DNA of 64,000 nucleotides from Ruminococcus bovis (GCF_005601135.1 NZ_CP039381.1:2105941-2169940); one strand, 5' to 3'. Positions 26,034 to 35,585 are shown, counted from the first letter of the stretch. Numbers and translations are program-made. The notes: generated by a model not told the origin, from the letters alone.

Positions 26034-26065
26034 AGCTAATAAAAATACATTTGTTTTTACTAGCT
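26034..26065 (+). promoter_or_regulatory. hairpin in the purE leader
   Basis: AGCTA-A-TAAAAA (26034-26045) pairs with TTTTTA-C-TAGCT (26054-26065) around an 8-nt loop with a single internal mismatch, followed by GATTTTTG. It may be a weak attenuator or an mRNA-stabilising 5' structure. The evidence is structural only. Confidence 0.4.
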
Positions 26066-26091
26066 GATTTTTGTAACGAAAGGTGATCATT

Positions 26092-26589
26092 ATGAAAAAA
26101 GTTGCAATTATTATGGGTTCTGATAGCGATTTTCCAATTGTTTCAAAAGCTATTAAACAGTTGAAAGATTACGAAGTTCCTTTTGAAGTTCATGTTATGT
26201 CAGCTCACAGAACACCTGACGAAGCATCTGAATTTGCTAAGAATGCAATCAAGAATGGCTTTGGTGTTATTATTGCTGCTGCCGGTATGGCTGCTCATTT
26301 AGGTGGTGTTCTTGCTGCTAATACAACACTTCCTGTTATCGGTATCCCTTGTAAAGGTCCTTGTTTTGACGGTATGGACGCTTTACTTGCTACAGTTATG
26401 ATGCCAACAGGTATTCCTGTTGCTACTGTTGCTGTTAACGGTGCTGCAAATGCTGCAATTCTTGCAATCCAAATGTTAGCACTATCAGATGAAACTTTAG
26501 CACAGAAGTTAGTTGATAACCGAAAGAAAATGGCTGAAACAGTTGTTTCTAAGGATAAAGATATTCAGAGTAAGGTTGATGAAATTTGA
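26092..26589 (+). CDS. purE: N5-carboxyaminoimidazole ribonucleotide mutase (PurE class I)
   Basis: 165 residues; moves the carboxyl of N5-CAIR to give CAIR, step 6 of purine synthesis. Signatures: [10 protein letters not shown] near the N terminus, SAHRTPDEA with the catalytic His, and [20 protein letters not shown]. Length is typical of class I PurE (about 160-170). ATG 26092 with AAAGGTGAT ahead is preferred to the GTG at 26083, which lies inside that RBS. First gene of a seven-gene purine operon. A partner PurK is not present in this operon. Confidence 0.97.
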   Translation: MKKVAIIMGSDSDFPIVSKAIKQLKDYEVPFEVHVMSAHRTPDEASEFAKNAIKNGFGVIIAAAGMAAHLGGVLAANTTLPVIGIPCKGPCFDGMDALLATVMMPTGIPVATVAVNGAANAAILAIQMLALSDETLAQKLVDNRKKMAETVVSKDKDIQSKVDEI

Positions 26590-28040
26590 AAAATAATTCC
26601 CTAGATTTTTATAATGAAAAAGTTCACGAAGAATGTGGTGTGTTTGGTATCTATAAGATGGATGATGAAGTAGATGTTGCTTCAATCTCAAGAGATGCCC
26701 TTTATGCACTTCAACATCGTGGTCAAGAAAGTGCCGGTATTGCAGTAAACAATGATGGTAATTTTAAGTCAATTAAAGATGTTGGTATGGTTTCCGAAGT
26801 ACTGACTAATCAAGCTATGGAAGAACTGGGTACTGACGGTAAGATTGCTATTGCCCATGTTAGATACACTCCATATCAAGCACTTGACAGAGCTGGTTCT
26901 CAGCCACTTGTTATTAGATATATTCAAGGTTCACTTGCAATTTGTCATAATGGTTCAATTACTAATTTTGCTGAAATTAGAAAGAATCTTGAAGAAGGTG
27001 GAGCTATTTTCCAGTCTTTCTCAAATGCAGAACTTATTGCTTATGTTATTGCAACAGAAAGAGTAAATAGCGAAACTATTGAAGATGCAGTTAAAAATGC
27101 TTGTAACAAAATTGAAGGTGCTTATTCATTTGTTCTTACTTCACCAAGTAAGCTAATTGCAGTAAGAGACCCTTATGGTTTCCGTCCATTATGTGTAGGT
27201 AAACTAGGCCAAAGCTATGTTGTATCTTCCGAGAGTTGTGCATTTGACTCAATCGGTGCACAGTTTATTCGTCATGTAAAGCCTGGTGAAATGGTTGTTA
27301 TTGACGAAGACGGTTTCCATTCATATATGATTGAAAAGCCTAAGAAGTCTGCTTTATGCGTATTTGAATATGTTTATATTGCCAGACCTGACAGTATCCT
27401 TGATTGTGGTCCTGTTCACGCAGTAAGAAAAGAATTCGGTAAGGAACTTGCAAGGGACTTCCCTGTAGATGCTGACCTTGTTTGTGGTGTTCCTGACTCA
27501 GGTAATGAAGCTGCCCAAGGTTATGCCGAAGAATCCGGTATTCCTTATAGTGCAGTTTTTGTTAAAAATAAATATATAGGTCGTAACCTTTCTTCAATGA
27601 AAAATACTAAGAAAGAACGACTACTGATGATGCGACTAAATGTTCTAAAGCATAAAGTAAGAGGCAAGAAAGTTGTTATTATTGATGACTCAATTGTCCA
27701 TGGTAGCACAGCCAGTCACATTGTTAAATTACTTAGAGAGGCAGGTGCTGCTGAAGTTCATATGAGAATTTCTTCACCACCACTAAAATATTCTTGTTAT
27801 TATGGTTCAGATTTACATACTGAAAAGAATATGATTGCCAACCTAATGACAGTTGAAGAACTACAGAATTTTGTAGGTTCAGATTCACTGGGTTTCTTAA
27901 GCATTGAAAGCCTAAGAAAAATCTCTAACGAAAACGGTATTTCTGTTTGTGATGCTTGTTTCACAGGTAATTACACAGGACCGGTACCAAAAGAAAACTA
28001 TGTTGATAAATTCAGCAAGAAAATAAAACTTTCCAAATAA
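26586..28040 (+). CDS. purF: amidophosphoribosyltransferase
   Basis: 484 residues; commits PRPP to purine synthesis using ammonia from glutamine. A 16-residue propeptide precedes the catalytic Cys17 in EECGVFGIY, which must be exposed by cleavage. The glutaminase domain continues with [11 protein letters not shown] and HNGSITNF. The PRPP site is [14 protein letters not shown]-terminal cysteines in a Fe-S pattern ([20 protein letters not shown]) match the B. subtilis-type enzyme with a structural 4Fe-4S cluster, so it is expected to be oxygen-sensitive. The TTG start overlaps the purE stop (TTGA), with AAGG 10 nt ahead, suggesting translational coupling. Confidence 0.97.
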   Translation: MKNNSLDFYNEKVHEECGVFGIYKMDDEVDVASISRDALYALQHRGQESAGIAVNNDGNFKSIKDVGMVSEVLTNQAMEELGTDGKIAIAHVRYTPYQALDRAGSQPLVIRYIQGSLAICHNGSITNFAEIRKNLEEGGAIFQSFSNAELIAYVIATERVNSETIEDAVKNACNKIEGAYSFVLTSPSKLIAVRDPYGFRPLCVGKLGQSYVVSSESCAFDSIGAQFIRHVKPGEMVVIDEDGFHSYMIEKPKKSALCVFEYVYIARPDSILDCGPVHAVRKEFGKELARDFPVDADLVCGVPDSGNEAAQGYAEESGIPYSAVFVKNKYIGRNLSSMKNTKKERLLMMRLNVLKHKVRGKKVVIIDDSIVHGSTASHIVKLLREAGAAEVHMRISSPPLKYSCYYGSDLHTEKNMIANLMTVEELQNFVGSDSLGFLSIESLRKISNENGISVCDACFTGNYTGPVPKENYVDKFSKKIKLSK

Positions 28041-28050
28041 GAGGTGTATT

Positions 28051-29088
28051 ATGAAAAATAGTTTTTCAGAAAGTTACAAGAATGCAGGTGTTGATGTAAC
28101 AGCAGGTTACAAAGCAGTTGAATTAATGAAAGAGCATGTTAAGAGAACAAAAACATCAGGTGTTGTTTCAGGCATTGGTGGTTTTGGTGGTCTGTTTGCT
28201 CCTGATATGAAGGGTATGGAAGAACCAATCCTAGTAAGTGGTACTGACGGTGTCGGTACAAAGCTAAAACTTGCTTTCTTACTTGATAAGCACGATACAA
28301 TCGGTATTGATGCAGTTGCAATGTGTGTTAATGATGTTGTATGTTGTGGTGCAAAGCCAATGTTTTTCCTTGATTACATCGCAGTTGGAAAGAATGTACC
28401 TGAAAAGGTAGCACAAATCGTATCAGGTATTGCTGATGGTTGTGAAATGTCTTATTCAGCACTAGTTGGTGGTGAAACTGCTGAAATGCCTGGTTTCTAT
28501 CCTGTTGATGAATATGATGTTGCAGGTTTCTCAGTAGGTATTGTTGATAAGAAGAAAATCATTGACGGTAGAAAACTAACAGCCGGTGATGTACTTATCG
28601 GTTTACCATCAAGTGGTGTTCATTCAAACGGTTTCTCACTAGTAAGAAAGGTATTTGGTATTGATGAAAACACAATTCATAACGAATACCCAGAACTAGA
28701 CAAGCCTCTAGGTGAAACTCTACTAACTCCAACAAAGATTTATGTTAAGCCTATCCTAGACCTAATCAGCAAAGTTGATGTAAAGGCTATTTCTCATATT
28801 ACCGGTGGTGGCTTCTATGAAAACATTCCTAGAATGTTAAGTGACGGCCTAACTGCTAAGATTAAGAAAGATGCAGTTCCTGTACTTCCAATCTTTAAGG
28901 TAATTCAGAGAGTTGGTAACATTCCTGAACATGATATGTTCAATACATTTAATATGGGTATTGGTATGATTGTTGCAGTTGCAAAGGAAAATGCAGATAA
29001 GGCAGTTGAAACTCTAAAGGCTTACGGTGAAGATGCAGTAGTTCTTGGTGAACTAGTTGAAGGTAATGACGGAGTTATTTTTGAATAA
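28051..29088 (+). CDS. purM: phosphoribosylformylglycinamidine cyclo-ligase (AIR synthetase)
   Basis: 345 residues; closes FGAM to AIR with ATP, step 5. Hallmarks: [20 protein letters not shown] at the N terminus, [46 protein letters not shown], and FNMGIGMIV in the C-terminal half. Length is normal (about 340-350). RBS AGAGGTG; the stop overlaps the purN start by one base (TAATG). Confidence 0.98.
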   Translation: MKNSFSESYKNAGVDVTAGYKAVELMKEHVKRTKTSGVVSGIGGFGGLFAPDMKGMEEPILVSGTDGVGTKLKLAFLLDKHDTIGIDAVAMCVNDVVCCGAKPMFFLDYIAVGKNVPEKVAQIVSGIADGCEMSYSALVGGETAEMPGFYPVDEYDVAGFSVGIVDKKKIIDGRKLTAGDVLIGLPSSGVHSNGFSLVRKVFGIDENTIHNEYPELDKPLGETLLTPTKIYVKPILDLISKVDVKAISHITGGGFYENIPRMLSDGLTAKIKKDAVPVLPIFKVIQRVGNIPEHDMFNTFNMGIGMIVAVAKENADKAVETLKAYGEDAVVLGELVEGNDGVIFE

Positions 29089-29714
29089 TGAAGAATATAG
29101 TTGTTTTAGTTTCCGGTGGTGGCACTAATTTACAGGCACTTATTGATGCAGAAAAATCAGGTATCATCAAAAGTGGCAAGATTACAACAGTAATTTCTTC
29201 TAATCCTAATGCCTATGCACTGGAAAGAGCAAAAAATAATAATATAGATACTGATGTTATCAGAAGAAAAGATTTTGATACATTTGATGAATATGATACT
29301 GCTTTATCAGAATTGTTAAAGAGTAAAGGTGCTGACCTTGTTGTCCTAGCAGGTTTTATGACTATCCTAGGACATAAGGTGATTTCAGCCTTTGAAAACA
29401 GAATTATCAATATTCATCCGGCCCTAATTCCAAGTTTCTGTGGTGAAGGCTTTTATGGACTGAAAGTTCATGAAGAAGCACTAAAAAAGGGTGTTAAAAT
29501 TTCAGGTGCAACAACTCATTTTGTAACAGAAGAGTGTGATGGTGGTCCTATCATTATGCAAAAGTCTGTTGAAGTAAAGAATGACGATACACCGGAAATT
29601 TTACAAAGAAGAATTATGGAAAATGTAGAGTGGAAGATACTTCCACTTTCAGTAGAATTATTTTGCAGTGGCAAAATAAAAGTAGAAGATAACAAAACAA
29701 TAATTTCAGAATGA
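29088..29714 (+). CDS. purN: phosphoribosylglycinamide formyltransferase
   Basis: 208 residues; formylates GAR using 10-formyl-tetrahydrofolate, step 3. Seen: VVLVSGGGTNLQALIDA for phosphate binding, AGFMTILG, catalytic Asn and His in NRIINIHPALIPSF, and the catalytic Asp in HFVTEECDGGPII. Length fits the folate-dependent PurN family (about 190-210). It starts on the last base of the purM stop, so the two are translationally coupled. Confidence 0.97.
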   Translation: MKNIVVLVSGGGTNLQALIDAEKSGIIKSGKITTVISSNPNAYALERAKNNNIDTDVIRRKDFDTFDEYDTALSELLKSKGADLVVLAGFMTILGHKVISAFENRIINIHPALIPSFCGEGFYGLKVHEEALKKGVKISGATTHFVTEECDGGPIIMQKSVEVKNDDTPEILQRRIMENVEWKILPLSVELFCSGKIKVEDNKTIISE

Positions 29715-29727
29715 GAGGTACTTTATA

Positions 29728-30444
29728 GTGAAAGCAATATCATTTGAGAAAGATCTTCAGAGTAACGCATATCCCGGCAGAGGCATTATGCTAGGGAGAA
29801 CTGCTGACGGTAAAAACGCAGTAATCACATACTTTATTATGGGTAGAAGTGAAAACAGCCGAAACAGAGTTTTTGTAGAAGAAGGTGAGGGCATCCGTAC
29901 ACAGGCTTTTGATGAAAGCAAACTAACAGACCCTTCACTAATTATCTATGCACCTGTAAGAGTGCTAGGTAACAAGACTATCGTTACAAATGGTGACCAG
30001 ACAGATACTGTTTATGACCTAATGAAAGAAGGTCAGACTTTTGAACAGTCACTTCGCACAAGAGAGTTTGAACCTGATGGTCCTAACTACACACCAAGAA
30101 TTTCAGGTATTATCGAAATTAACGATGGAAAAATGGATATGAATATGTCAATTCTAAAGAGTGATGACGGTGACCCTAATTCTTCACTAAGATTTACTTA
30201 TTCTTATGAAAACCCACTGGCAGGTAAGGGCAGATTTATTCATACATATATGAATGACGGTAACCCACTACCAAGCTATGAAGGCGAACCAACTCTTGTA
30301 GATGTTAATAATGATGATATTGATACATTTACTAAAAAAGTATGGAATGCACTTAACGAAGATAACAAAGTATCTCTATTCGTAAGATATATTGATATTG
30401 CAACAGGCAAAGCAACATCAAGAATTATTAATAAAAATAAATAA
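29728..30444 (+). CDS. purO: IMP cyclohydrolase, PurO-like
   Basis: 238 residues of the IMP cyclohydrolase family known from archaeal PurO. Seen: SNAYPGRGIMLGRTADGK at the N terminus, then ITYFIMGRSENSRNRVF, an NTN-hydrolase-like fold unrelated to the cyclohydrolase half of PurH. It would close FAICAR to IMP, the last step of the pathway. Directly followed by a stand-alone AICAR formyltransferase, so this pair replaces bifunctional PurH. GTG start 29728 with AGAGGT ahead. Assignment rests on motif recognition and on pathway logic: without it this operon would have no cyclohydrolase. Confidence 0.88.
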   Translation: MKAISFEKDLQSNAYPGRGIMLGRTADGKNAVITYFIMGRSENSRNRVFVEEGEGIRTQAFDESKLTDPSLIIYAPVRVLGNKTIVTNGDQTDTVYDLMKEGQTFEQSLRTREFEPDGPNYTPRISGIIEINDGKMDMNMSILKSDDGDPNSSLRFTYSYENPLAGKGRFIHTYMNDGNPLPSYEGEPTLVDVNNDDIDTFTKKVWNALNEDNKVSLFVRYIDIATGKATSRIINKNK

Positions 30445-30455
30445 GGAGAATTACT

Positions 30456-31634
30456 ATGCGCGAACTTGAACTAAAGTATGGTTGTAACCCTAACCAGAAA
30501 CCATCAAGAATTTTTATGAAAGACGATAGTGACCTTCCAATCGAAGTTCTAAACGGTAAACCGGGTTATATTAACTTTCTAGATGCTTTCAATAGCTGGC
30601 AGTTAGTTAAGGAACTAAAGACTGCTACAGGTCTACCTGCTGCTGCATCATTTAAGCATGTTTCTCCTGCCGGTGCTGCTGTTGCAACAGAACTTTCAGA
30701 TACACTTAAGAAAATCTACTTTGTAGACGACCTAAAACTTTCACCACTAGCATCAGCCTATGCTAAGGCCAGAGGTGCTGACAGAATGAGCTCTTACGGT
30801 GACTGGGCAGCACTTTCTGATGTATGTGATAAGGAAACTGCTTTGCTACTAAAGAGAGAAGTATCTGACGGTATTATTGCTCCTGGTTATACAGACGAAG
30901 CACTTGAAATCCTAAAGACTAAAAAGCGTGGTAACTACAACATTGTTAAGATTGACCCTAACTATACACCTGCTCCACAGGAATATAAGGATGTATTTGG
31001 TGTTACTTTCCAACAGGGCAGAAACGAACTAAAGATTGATGAAGAATTCTTAACAAAGAATATTATCACAGAAAATAAGGAACTTCCTGAAGAAGCTAAG
31101 AGAGATTTGCTTATTGCTTTAATCACTCTAAAATATACACAGTCAAATTCAGTTTGCTATGCAAAGGACGGTCAGGCTATCGGTGTTGGTGCAGGTCAGC
31201 AGTCAAGAATTCACTGTACTCGACTAGCCGGTAATAAGGCAGATATTTGGTATCTTCGTCAGCATCCAAAGTGCCTAAACCTACCTTTCAAGGAAGACAT
31301 TAGAAGACCTGACAGAGATAACACAATTGATGTTTATATTTCCGATGATTACGAAGATGTACTAGCTGATGGCACATGGGAACAGTTCTTTACTGAAAAG
31401 CCTGAACCACTTTCAAGAGAAGAAAAGAAAGAATGGTTAAGCACATTCTCAGGTGTTTCTCTAGGTAGTGATGCATTCTTCCCATTTGGTGATAATATCG
31501 AAAGAGCTAAGAGAAGTGGCGTTCAGTATGTTGCACAGCCTGGTGGCTCAATTCGTGATGATAATGTAATTGATACTTGTAACAAGTACAATATGACAAT
31601 GTGCTTTACAGGTATTAGACTATTCCATCATTAA
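30456..31634 (+). CDS. AICAR formyltransferase, stand-alone (PurH transformylase domain)
   Basis: 392 residues; transfers the formyl group of 10-formyl-THF to AICAR to give FAICAR. It carries the transformylase core of PurH with the catalytic Lys67-His68 in ASFKHVSPAGAAV, and YTQSNSVCYAKDGQAIGVGA, GQQSRIHCTRLAG and a C-terminal VAQPGGSIRDD. The N-terminal MGS-like cyclohydrolase domain of PurH (about 190 residues) is absent. It therefore depends on the PurO-like protein encoded just upstream. RBS AAGGAGAA. The family is known from several Clostridia; I leave the symbol empty because purH implies the bifunctional enzyme. Confidence 0.93.
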   Translation: MRELELKYGCNPNQKPSRIFMKDDSDLPIEVLNGKPGYINFLDAFNSWQLVKELKTATGLPAAASFKHVSPAGAAVATELSDTLKKIYFVDDLKLSPLASAYAKARGADRMSSYGDWAALSDVCDKETALLLKREVSDGIIAPGYTDEALEILKTKKRGNYNIVKIDPNYTPAPQEYKDVFGVTFQQGRNELKIDEEFLTKNIITENKELPEEAKRDLLIALITLKYTQSNSVCYAKDGQAIGVGAGQQSRIHCTRLAGNKADIWYLRQHPKCLNLPFKEDIRRPDRDNTIDVYISDDYEDVLADGTWEQFFTEKPEPLSREEKKEWLSTFSGVSLGSDAFFPFGDNIERAKRSGVQYVAQPGGSIRDDNVIDTCNKYNMTMCFTGIRLFHH

Positions 31635-31647
31635 TGAGGTGACTTAA

Positions 31648-32913
31648 ATGAAAATATTAATGGTTGGTTCCGGTGGTAGAGAACATGCACTAATCAAGAA
31701 GTTACTTGAAAGTGATAAGGTAGAAAAGCTTTATTGTGCACCGGGTAACGGTGGTATTTCAAGAGATGCAGAAGTTGTTGATATTCCTGTAATGGATAAA
31801 GAAAAAATGGTAGCTTTTGCAAAAGACAATAACATTGATATGGTTTTTGTTGCTCCTGATGACCCACTAGCTGACGGTATGGTAGATGCTTGCGAAGAAG
31901 CCGGTATTCGTGCATTTGGTCCAAATGCAAAGGCTGCTATTATTGAAGCATCAAAGGTTTTCTCTAAGAACCTAATGAAAAAGTACAATATTCCAACTGC
32001 TCAGTATGAAGTTTTTGGCGACTCAGAAAAGGCAATTGCTTGGGTTAAAGAAAATAATATGGCACCATGTGTTGTAAAGGCTGATGGCCTTGCACTTGGT
32101 AAAGGTGTTCTTATTTGTCAAACTGTTGAAGATGCAGTAGAAGCAATTAAGACAATTATGGAAGATAAGAAATTTGGTTCTTCCGGTAATAACATTGTTA
32201 TTGAAGAATTCCTAACAGGTCCTGAAGTTTCTGTTCTGTCATTTACAGACGGTAAGACAGTTAAACCTATGGTTAGCTCAAAGGATCATAAGAGAGCATA
32301 TGACAATGATGAAGGTTTAAACACAGGTGGTATGGGTACAATCAGTCCAAACCCTTACTATACTGATGAACTTGCTAAGCAGTGTATGGAAGAAATCTTT
32401 ATTCCAACAGTAAATGCTATGAAAGCAGAGGGCAGACCATTTAAGGGTTGTCTATACTTTGGCTTAATGATGACACCAAAAGGACCAAAGGTTATTGAGT
32501 ATAATGCTCGTTTTGGTGACCCTGAGGCTCAGGTTGTACTTCCAAGACTAAAGACAGATTTAGTTGATATTTGTGATGCAATTATTGACGAAAGACTAGA
32601 CGAAATCAATATTGAATGGTCAGATGAACCAACTGCTTGTGTCGTTATGGCAAGTGGTGGATACCCTGAATCATACAAAAAGGGTATTGAAATGTTTGGT
32701 CTAGATGATAAAGGTCAAGTTGAGGGTGCAACAGTTTATCATGCCGGTACAAAGTATGAAAACGGCAAATTCTACACAAACGGTGGTAGAGTTCTGGGTG
32801 TTACTGCCAGTGGTAAAACTCTTGATGATGCACTTAATAATGCTTATAATGCAGTAAAGAAAATCTCTTTTGAGGGTGCACATTATAGAACCGATATTGG
32901 TCGCACAAAATAA
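31648..32913 (+). CDS. purD: phosphoribosylamine-glycine ligase (GAR synthetase)
   Basis: 421 residues; ligates glycine to phosphoribosylamine with ATP, step 2. N-terminal MKILMVGSGGREHALIKKL, ATP-grasp elements VVKADGLALGKGV and IEEFLTGPEVSVLSF, KDHKRAYDNDEGLNTGGMGT, and metal-binding EYNARFGDPEAQVVLPRL. Length is normal (about 420-430). Last gene of the purine operon; terminator at 32932. purC, purL, purB, purK and purA are not in the window. Confidence 0.98.
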   Translation: MKILMVGSGGREHALIKKLLESDKVEKLYCAPGNGGISRDAEVVDIPVMDKEKMVAFAKDNNIDMVFVAPDDPLADGMVDACEEAGIRAFGPNAKAAIIEASKVFSKNLMKKYNIPTAQYEVFGDSEKAIAWVKENNMAPCVVKADGLALGKGVLICQTVEDAVEAIKTIMEDKKFGSSGNNIVIEEFLTGPEVSVLSFTDGKTVKPMVSSKDHKRAYDNDEGLNTGGMGTISPNPYYTDELAKQCMEEIFIPTVNAMKAEGRPFKGCLYFGLMMTPKGPKVIEYNARFGDPEAQVVLPRLKTDLVDICDAIIDERLDEINIEWSDEPTACVVMASGGYPESYKKGIEMFGLDDKGQVEGATVYHAGTKYENGKFYTNGGRVLGVTASGKTLDDALNNAYNAVKKISFEGAHYRTDIGRTK

Positions 32914-32931
32914 TTTTTAATAATTGAACTT

Positions 32932-32963
32932 AAATGCACATCATTTTATGGTGTGCATTTTTG
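32932..32963 (+). terminator. terminator of the purine operon
   Basis: AAATGCACA (32932-32940) pairs with TGTGCATTT (32952-32960), with extra pairs TCA/TGG in the loop, followed by TTT. Confidence 0.8.
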
Positions 32964-32994
32964 ACGGTAAATCTTTTTGAAGGTTAGTGGTTTT

Positions 32995-34320
32995 ATGTTT
33001 ACAAATAAAGATTTACGAAATATGATTATCCCAATTTTCTTTGAACAGTTCCTACTGATGTTAGTAGGTTTAGCAGATACATTTGTAGTTAGTTATGCCG
33101 GTGAAGATGCAGTTTCCGGTGTATCTCTTGTAAACTCATTTAATACAATTTTGCTATTCCTATTTACAGCTTTAGCATCAGGTGGTGCAGTAATAATCTG
33201 TCAGTACATAGGTTGTAAAGATAAAGAAAATTCCACAAAGTCAGCTTGTCAGTTACTTATGTTTTCAACAGTATTTTCTGTTGTACTATCTGTGCTAATT
33301 TTAATTTTTAGCCATAGCATATTGGTTTTACTGTTTGGTAAAGTAGAGCAAAGTGTTATGAATGCTTGTGTTACATACCTTAAAATTTCTGTTTACTCAT
33401 TTCCTGCTTTGGCAATTTATAATGCCGGTGCAGCTTTGTGCAGAAGTATAGGTAAGTCAAATGTAACAATGAATGTTTCAATATTTGCTAACTTTATAAA
33501 TATTCTCGGTAACTGTATCGGTGTATATGTGCTAAAAATGGGAGTTGCCGGTGTTGCGTATCCTTCATTAATTTCAAGAACTATCTCGGCAATAGCAGTT
33601 ACTGTTTATTGCTTTAAGAAAAATAATATGGTTTCTTATAAATGGAAATATATCTTTAGTTGGAACAGTAGCATATTAAAGAAAGTAATGAAAGTTGCAG
33701 TACCTAACGGTGTAGAGAATGGTGTTCATCAGCTTGTAAAGGTTGCAATTTCAAGTATTATTGCACTATTTGGTACTTGCCAAATTGCAGCAAATGGTGT
33801 TGCCCAAAGTATATGGTCATTAGCAGCACTAATGGGTCTTGCTTTGTCACCGGTATATACAACAGTAATCGGCAGATGTATGGGTGCAAATGACATTAAG
33901 TCAGCAAATTTCTATTTCAAGAAATTAAACAAACTTACAACAATTTTGTCTATTGTTTGGAACGGTTTTGTTATTGCAATTACTCCAATATTACTTCAGT
34001 TCTTTACCTTGTCAGCTGAGGCTAAGCACTTAGTAATCATAATGGTAATTATCAATAATGCTATAAACGGTCTAGTCTTTACCTATGCAGGACCATTGGG
34101 AAATGGATTGAGAGCAGCCGGTGATGTAAAGTTCACAATGATTATTTCAGTATCACTAACTGTATTTGCAAGATTATTTTTCTCAATAATTTTAGGTATT
34201 ACTCTAAATTTAGGTGTAATCGGTGTAACTATCGGTATGTGTATTGACCTAATCATCAGAGCTGTAATTTTCTTATGTAGATATAAGTCCCAAAAGTGGA
34301 CAAAGTTCAAATTAATTTAA
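32995..34320 (+). CDS. MATE family exporter
   Basis: 441-residue polytopic membrane protein, second MATE transporter of the window but not a close copy of the one at 8743. Start region LRNMIIPIFFEQFLLMLVGL-ADTFVVSYAG, with the F/LxEQ motif of the first helix, then 12 hydrophobic segments; the second half begins with NGVENGVHQLVKVAISSII. Drug or metabolite/cation antiport is known for the family; the substrate is unknown. ATG 32995 is preferred; an upstream TTG (32977) would add six residues without a good RBS. Terminator at 34337. Confidence 0.92.
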   Translation: MFTNKDLRNMIIPIFFEQFLLMLVGLADTFVVSYAGEDAVSGVSLVNSFNTILLFLFTALASGGAVIICQYIGCKDKENSTKSACQLLMFSTVFSVVLSVLILIFSHSILVLLFGKVEQSVMNACVTYLKISVYSFPALAIYNAGAALCRSIGKSNVTMNVSIFANFINILGNCIGVYVLKMGVAGVAYPSLISRTISAIAVTVYCFKKNNMVSYKWKYIFSWNSSILKKVMKVAVPNGVENGVHQLVKVAISSIIALFGTCQIAANGVAQSIWSLAALMGLALSPVYTTVIGRCMGANDIKSANFYFKKLNKLTTILSIVWNGFVIAITPILLQFFTLSAEAKHLVIIMVIINNAINGLVFTYAGPLGNGLRAAGDVKFTMIISVSLTVFARLFFSIILGITLNLGVIGVTIGMCIDLIIRAVIFLCRYKSQKWTKFKLI

Positions 34321-34336
34321 AATTATCAATTTTTAT

Positions 34337-34373
34337 ATGGTGGTTTAGTGTTTATCATTAAGCCACCATTTTT
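34337..34373 (+). terminator. terminator of the MATE gene
   Basis: ATGGTGGTTTA (34337-34347) pairs, with one G-U pair, with TAAGCCACCAT (34359-34369), followed by TTTT. Confidence 0.82.
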
Positions 34374-34409
34374 ATATAAAAGCAAAATAAAAAATTTTTA
34401 TAAAAAGTC

Positions 34410-34440
34410 TTGACTTGAAGTCAACTCCAAGTTGTATAAT
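34410..34440 (+). promoter_or_regulatory. MerR-type promoter and operator of the aldo/keto reductase at 34494
   Basis: TTGACT (34410-34415) and TATAAT (34435-34440) are 19 bp apart, too long for good unassisted transcription and the hallmark of promoters remodelled by MerR-family activators. The spacer holds an inverted repeat ACTTGAAGT (34413-34421) and ACTCCAAGT (34424-34432) with one mismatch. No merR-like gene is nearby, so the regulator would act in trans. Confidence 0.75.
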
Positions 34441-34493
34441 GAAAATGAACTTAATAATACATTGAAATTAATATAATTTAGGAGGAAAAAATA

Positions 34494-35357
34494 ATGATTT
34501 TTAACGAAACTTATACTCTTTCAAATGGTGTGAAAATTCCAAAACTAGGTTTAGGTACTTGGTTTATTGATGACAGTGTTGTTGCAGATGCAGTGAAAAG
34601 TGCAGTAAAGCTAGGCTATCGTCTAATTGATACTGCTCAAGCATATGGCAATGAAGCCGGTGTAGGTAAAGGTGTTTTAACTTGTGGTGTTCCAAGAGAA
34701 GAAATCTTTGTTACAAGTAAGGTTGCAGCTGAAGCAAAAACTTATGAAGATGCAAAGAAATCAATTGACGAAACTCTAGAGAAAATGGGACTTGATTATC
34801 TTGATTTAATGATTATCCATAGCCCTCAGCCATGGGTAGAATTTAGAGAAGATAAGAGATATTTTGAAGAAAATAAGCAGGTTTGGAAAGCCCTTGAAGA
34901 TGCTTATGAAGAAGGCAAACTAAAGGCTATCGGTGTATCTAACTTCCTAAAGGATGACCTAGATAATATCCTTAGTGATTGCAAAGTTAAGCCTATGGTT
35001 AACCAAATTCTAATGCACATTAGTAACACAGACCTTGACTTAGTTGATTATTGTAAGAAGAATGATATTCTTGTAGAGGCTTATTCACCAATTGCTCATG
35101 GTGAAATTCTAAACCAACCACAAATCAAGGCAATTGCTGATAAGTACAAAGTATCTGTACCACAGCTATGTATCAGATATACAATTCAGATGGGTACAGT
35201 TTCACTTCCAAAAACTGCAAACCCTGACCATATGAAAACTAATGCTGATGTTGATTTTGAAATTTCAGCAGAAGATATGGAAACACTAAAGAACTTTGAA
35301 AAGATTGATAACTACGGTGAAAGCAGTGGTTTCCCTGTATATGGTGGTAAGCTATAA
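34494..35357 (+). CDS. aldo/keto reductase (2,5-diketogluconate reductase type)
   Basis: 287-residue NADPH-dependent AKR. Tetrad: Asp and Tyr in LIDTAQAYGNEAGVGKG, Lys in VTSKVAAEAK, and His in LMIIHSPQPW. The signature GVSNFLKDDLDNIL and the C-terminal SLPKTANPDHMKTNADV for cofactor binding are present. Members reduce reactive aldehydes such as methylglyoxal. The MerR-type promoter in front supports a stress-detoxification role (inference). RBS AGGAGG, 9 nt ahead of ATG 34494. Confidence 0.94.
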   Translation: MIFNETYTLSNGVKIPKLGLGTWFIDDSVVADAVKSAVKLGYRLIDTAQAYGNEAGVGKGVLTCGVPREEIFVTSKVAAEAKTYEDAKKSIDETLEKMGLDYLDLMIIHSPQPWVEFREDKRYFEENKQVWKALEDAYEEGKLKAIGVSNFLKDDLDNILSDCKVKPMVNQILMHISNTDLDLVDYCKKNDILVEAYSPIAHGEILNQPQIKAIADKYKVSVPQLCIRYTIQMGTVSLPKTANPDHMKTNADVDFEISAEDMETLKNFEKIDNYGESSGFPVYGGKL

Positions 35358-35382
35358 TTATTGTAAACTTTTATATAACATT

Positions 35383-35464
35383 GGCTCCCTCAGACGAGGG
35401 AGCTGTCGCTCTTGAATTGCAATTGCAATTCAATTTTTATAGAGCGACTGAAGGAGGGAAAAAG
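35383..35464 (+). repeat. dispersed palindromic repeat, family B, copy 3
   Basis: GGCTCCCTC-AGAC-GAGGGAGCTGTC, then TCGCTCT...AGAGCGA arms, an inner hairpin GAATTGCAATTGCAATTC, and the end GACTGAAGGAGGG. The first 26 bases match copy 2 at 11988; the middle hairpins differ in bases but keep pairing. It sits just past an aldo/keto reductase and may double as its terminator. Confidence 0.78.
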
Positions 35465-35585
35465 CATTGTTAATATGCGATTTTCCTTATTATGAGAAAC
35501 TTATAATTACCACAAATAAGTGATTATCATAGTAAAAATATCATTAATTAAATTCCGTATAATCAGAATATAAAGAGGTAACAAA

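Noticed and set aside
26016..26091. purine riboswitch ahead of purE
   Set aside because: The leader is only about 70 nt and lacks the conserved three-way junction bases; only a simple hairpin is present.
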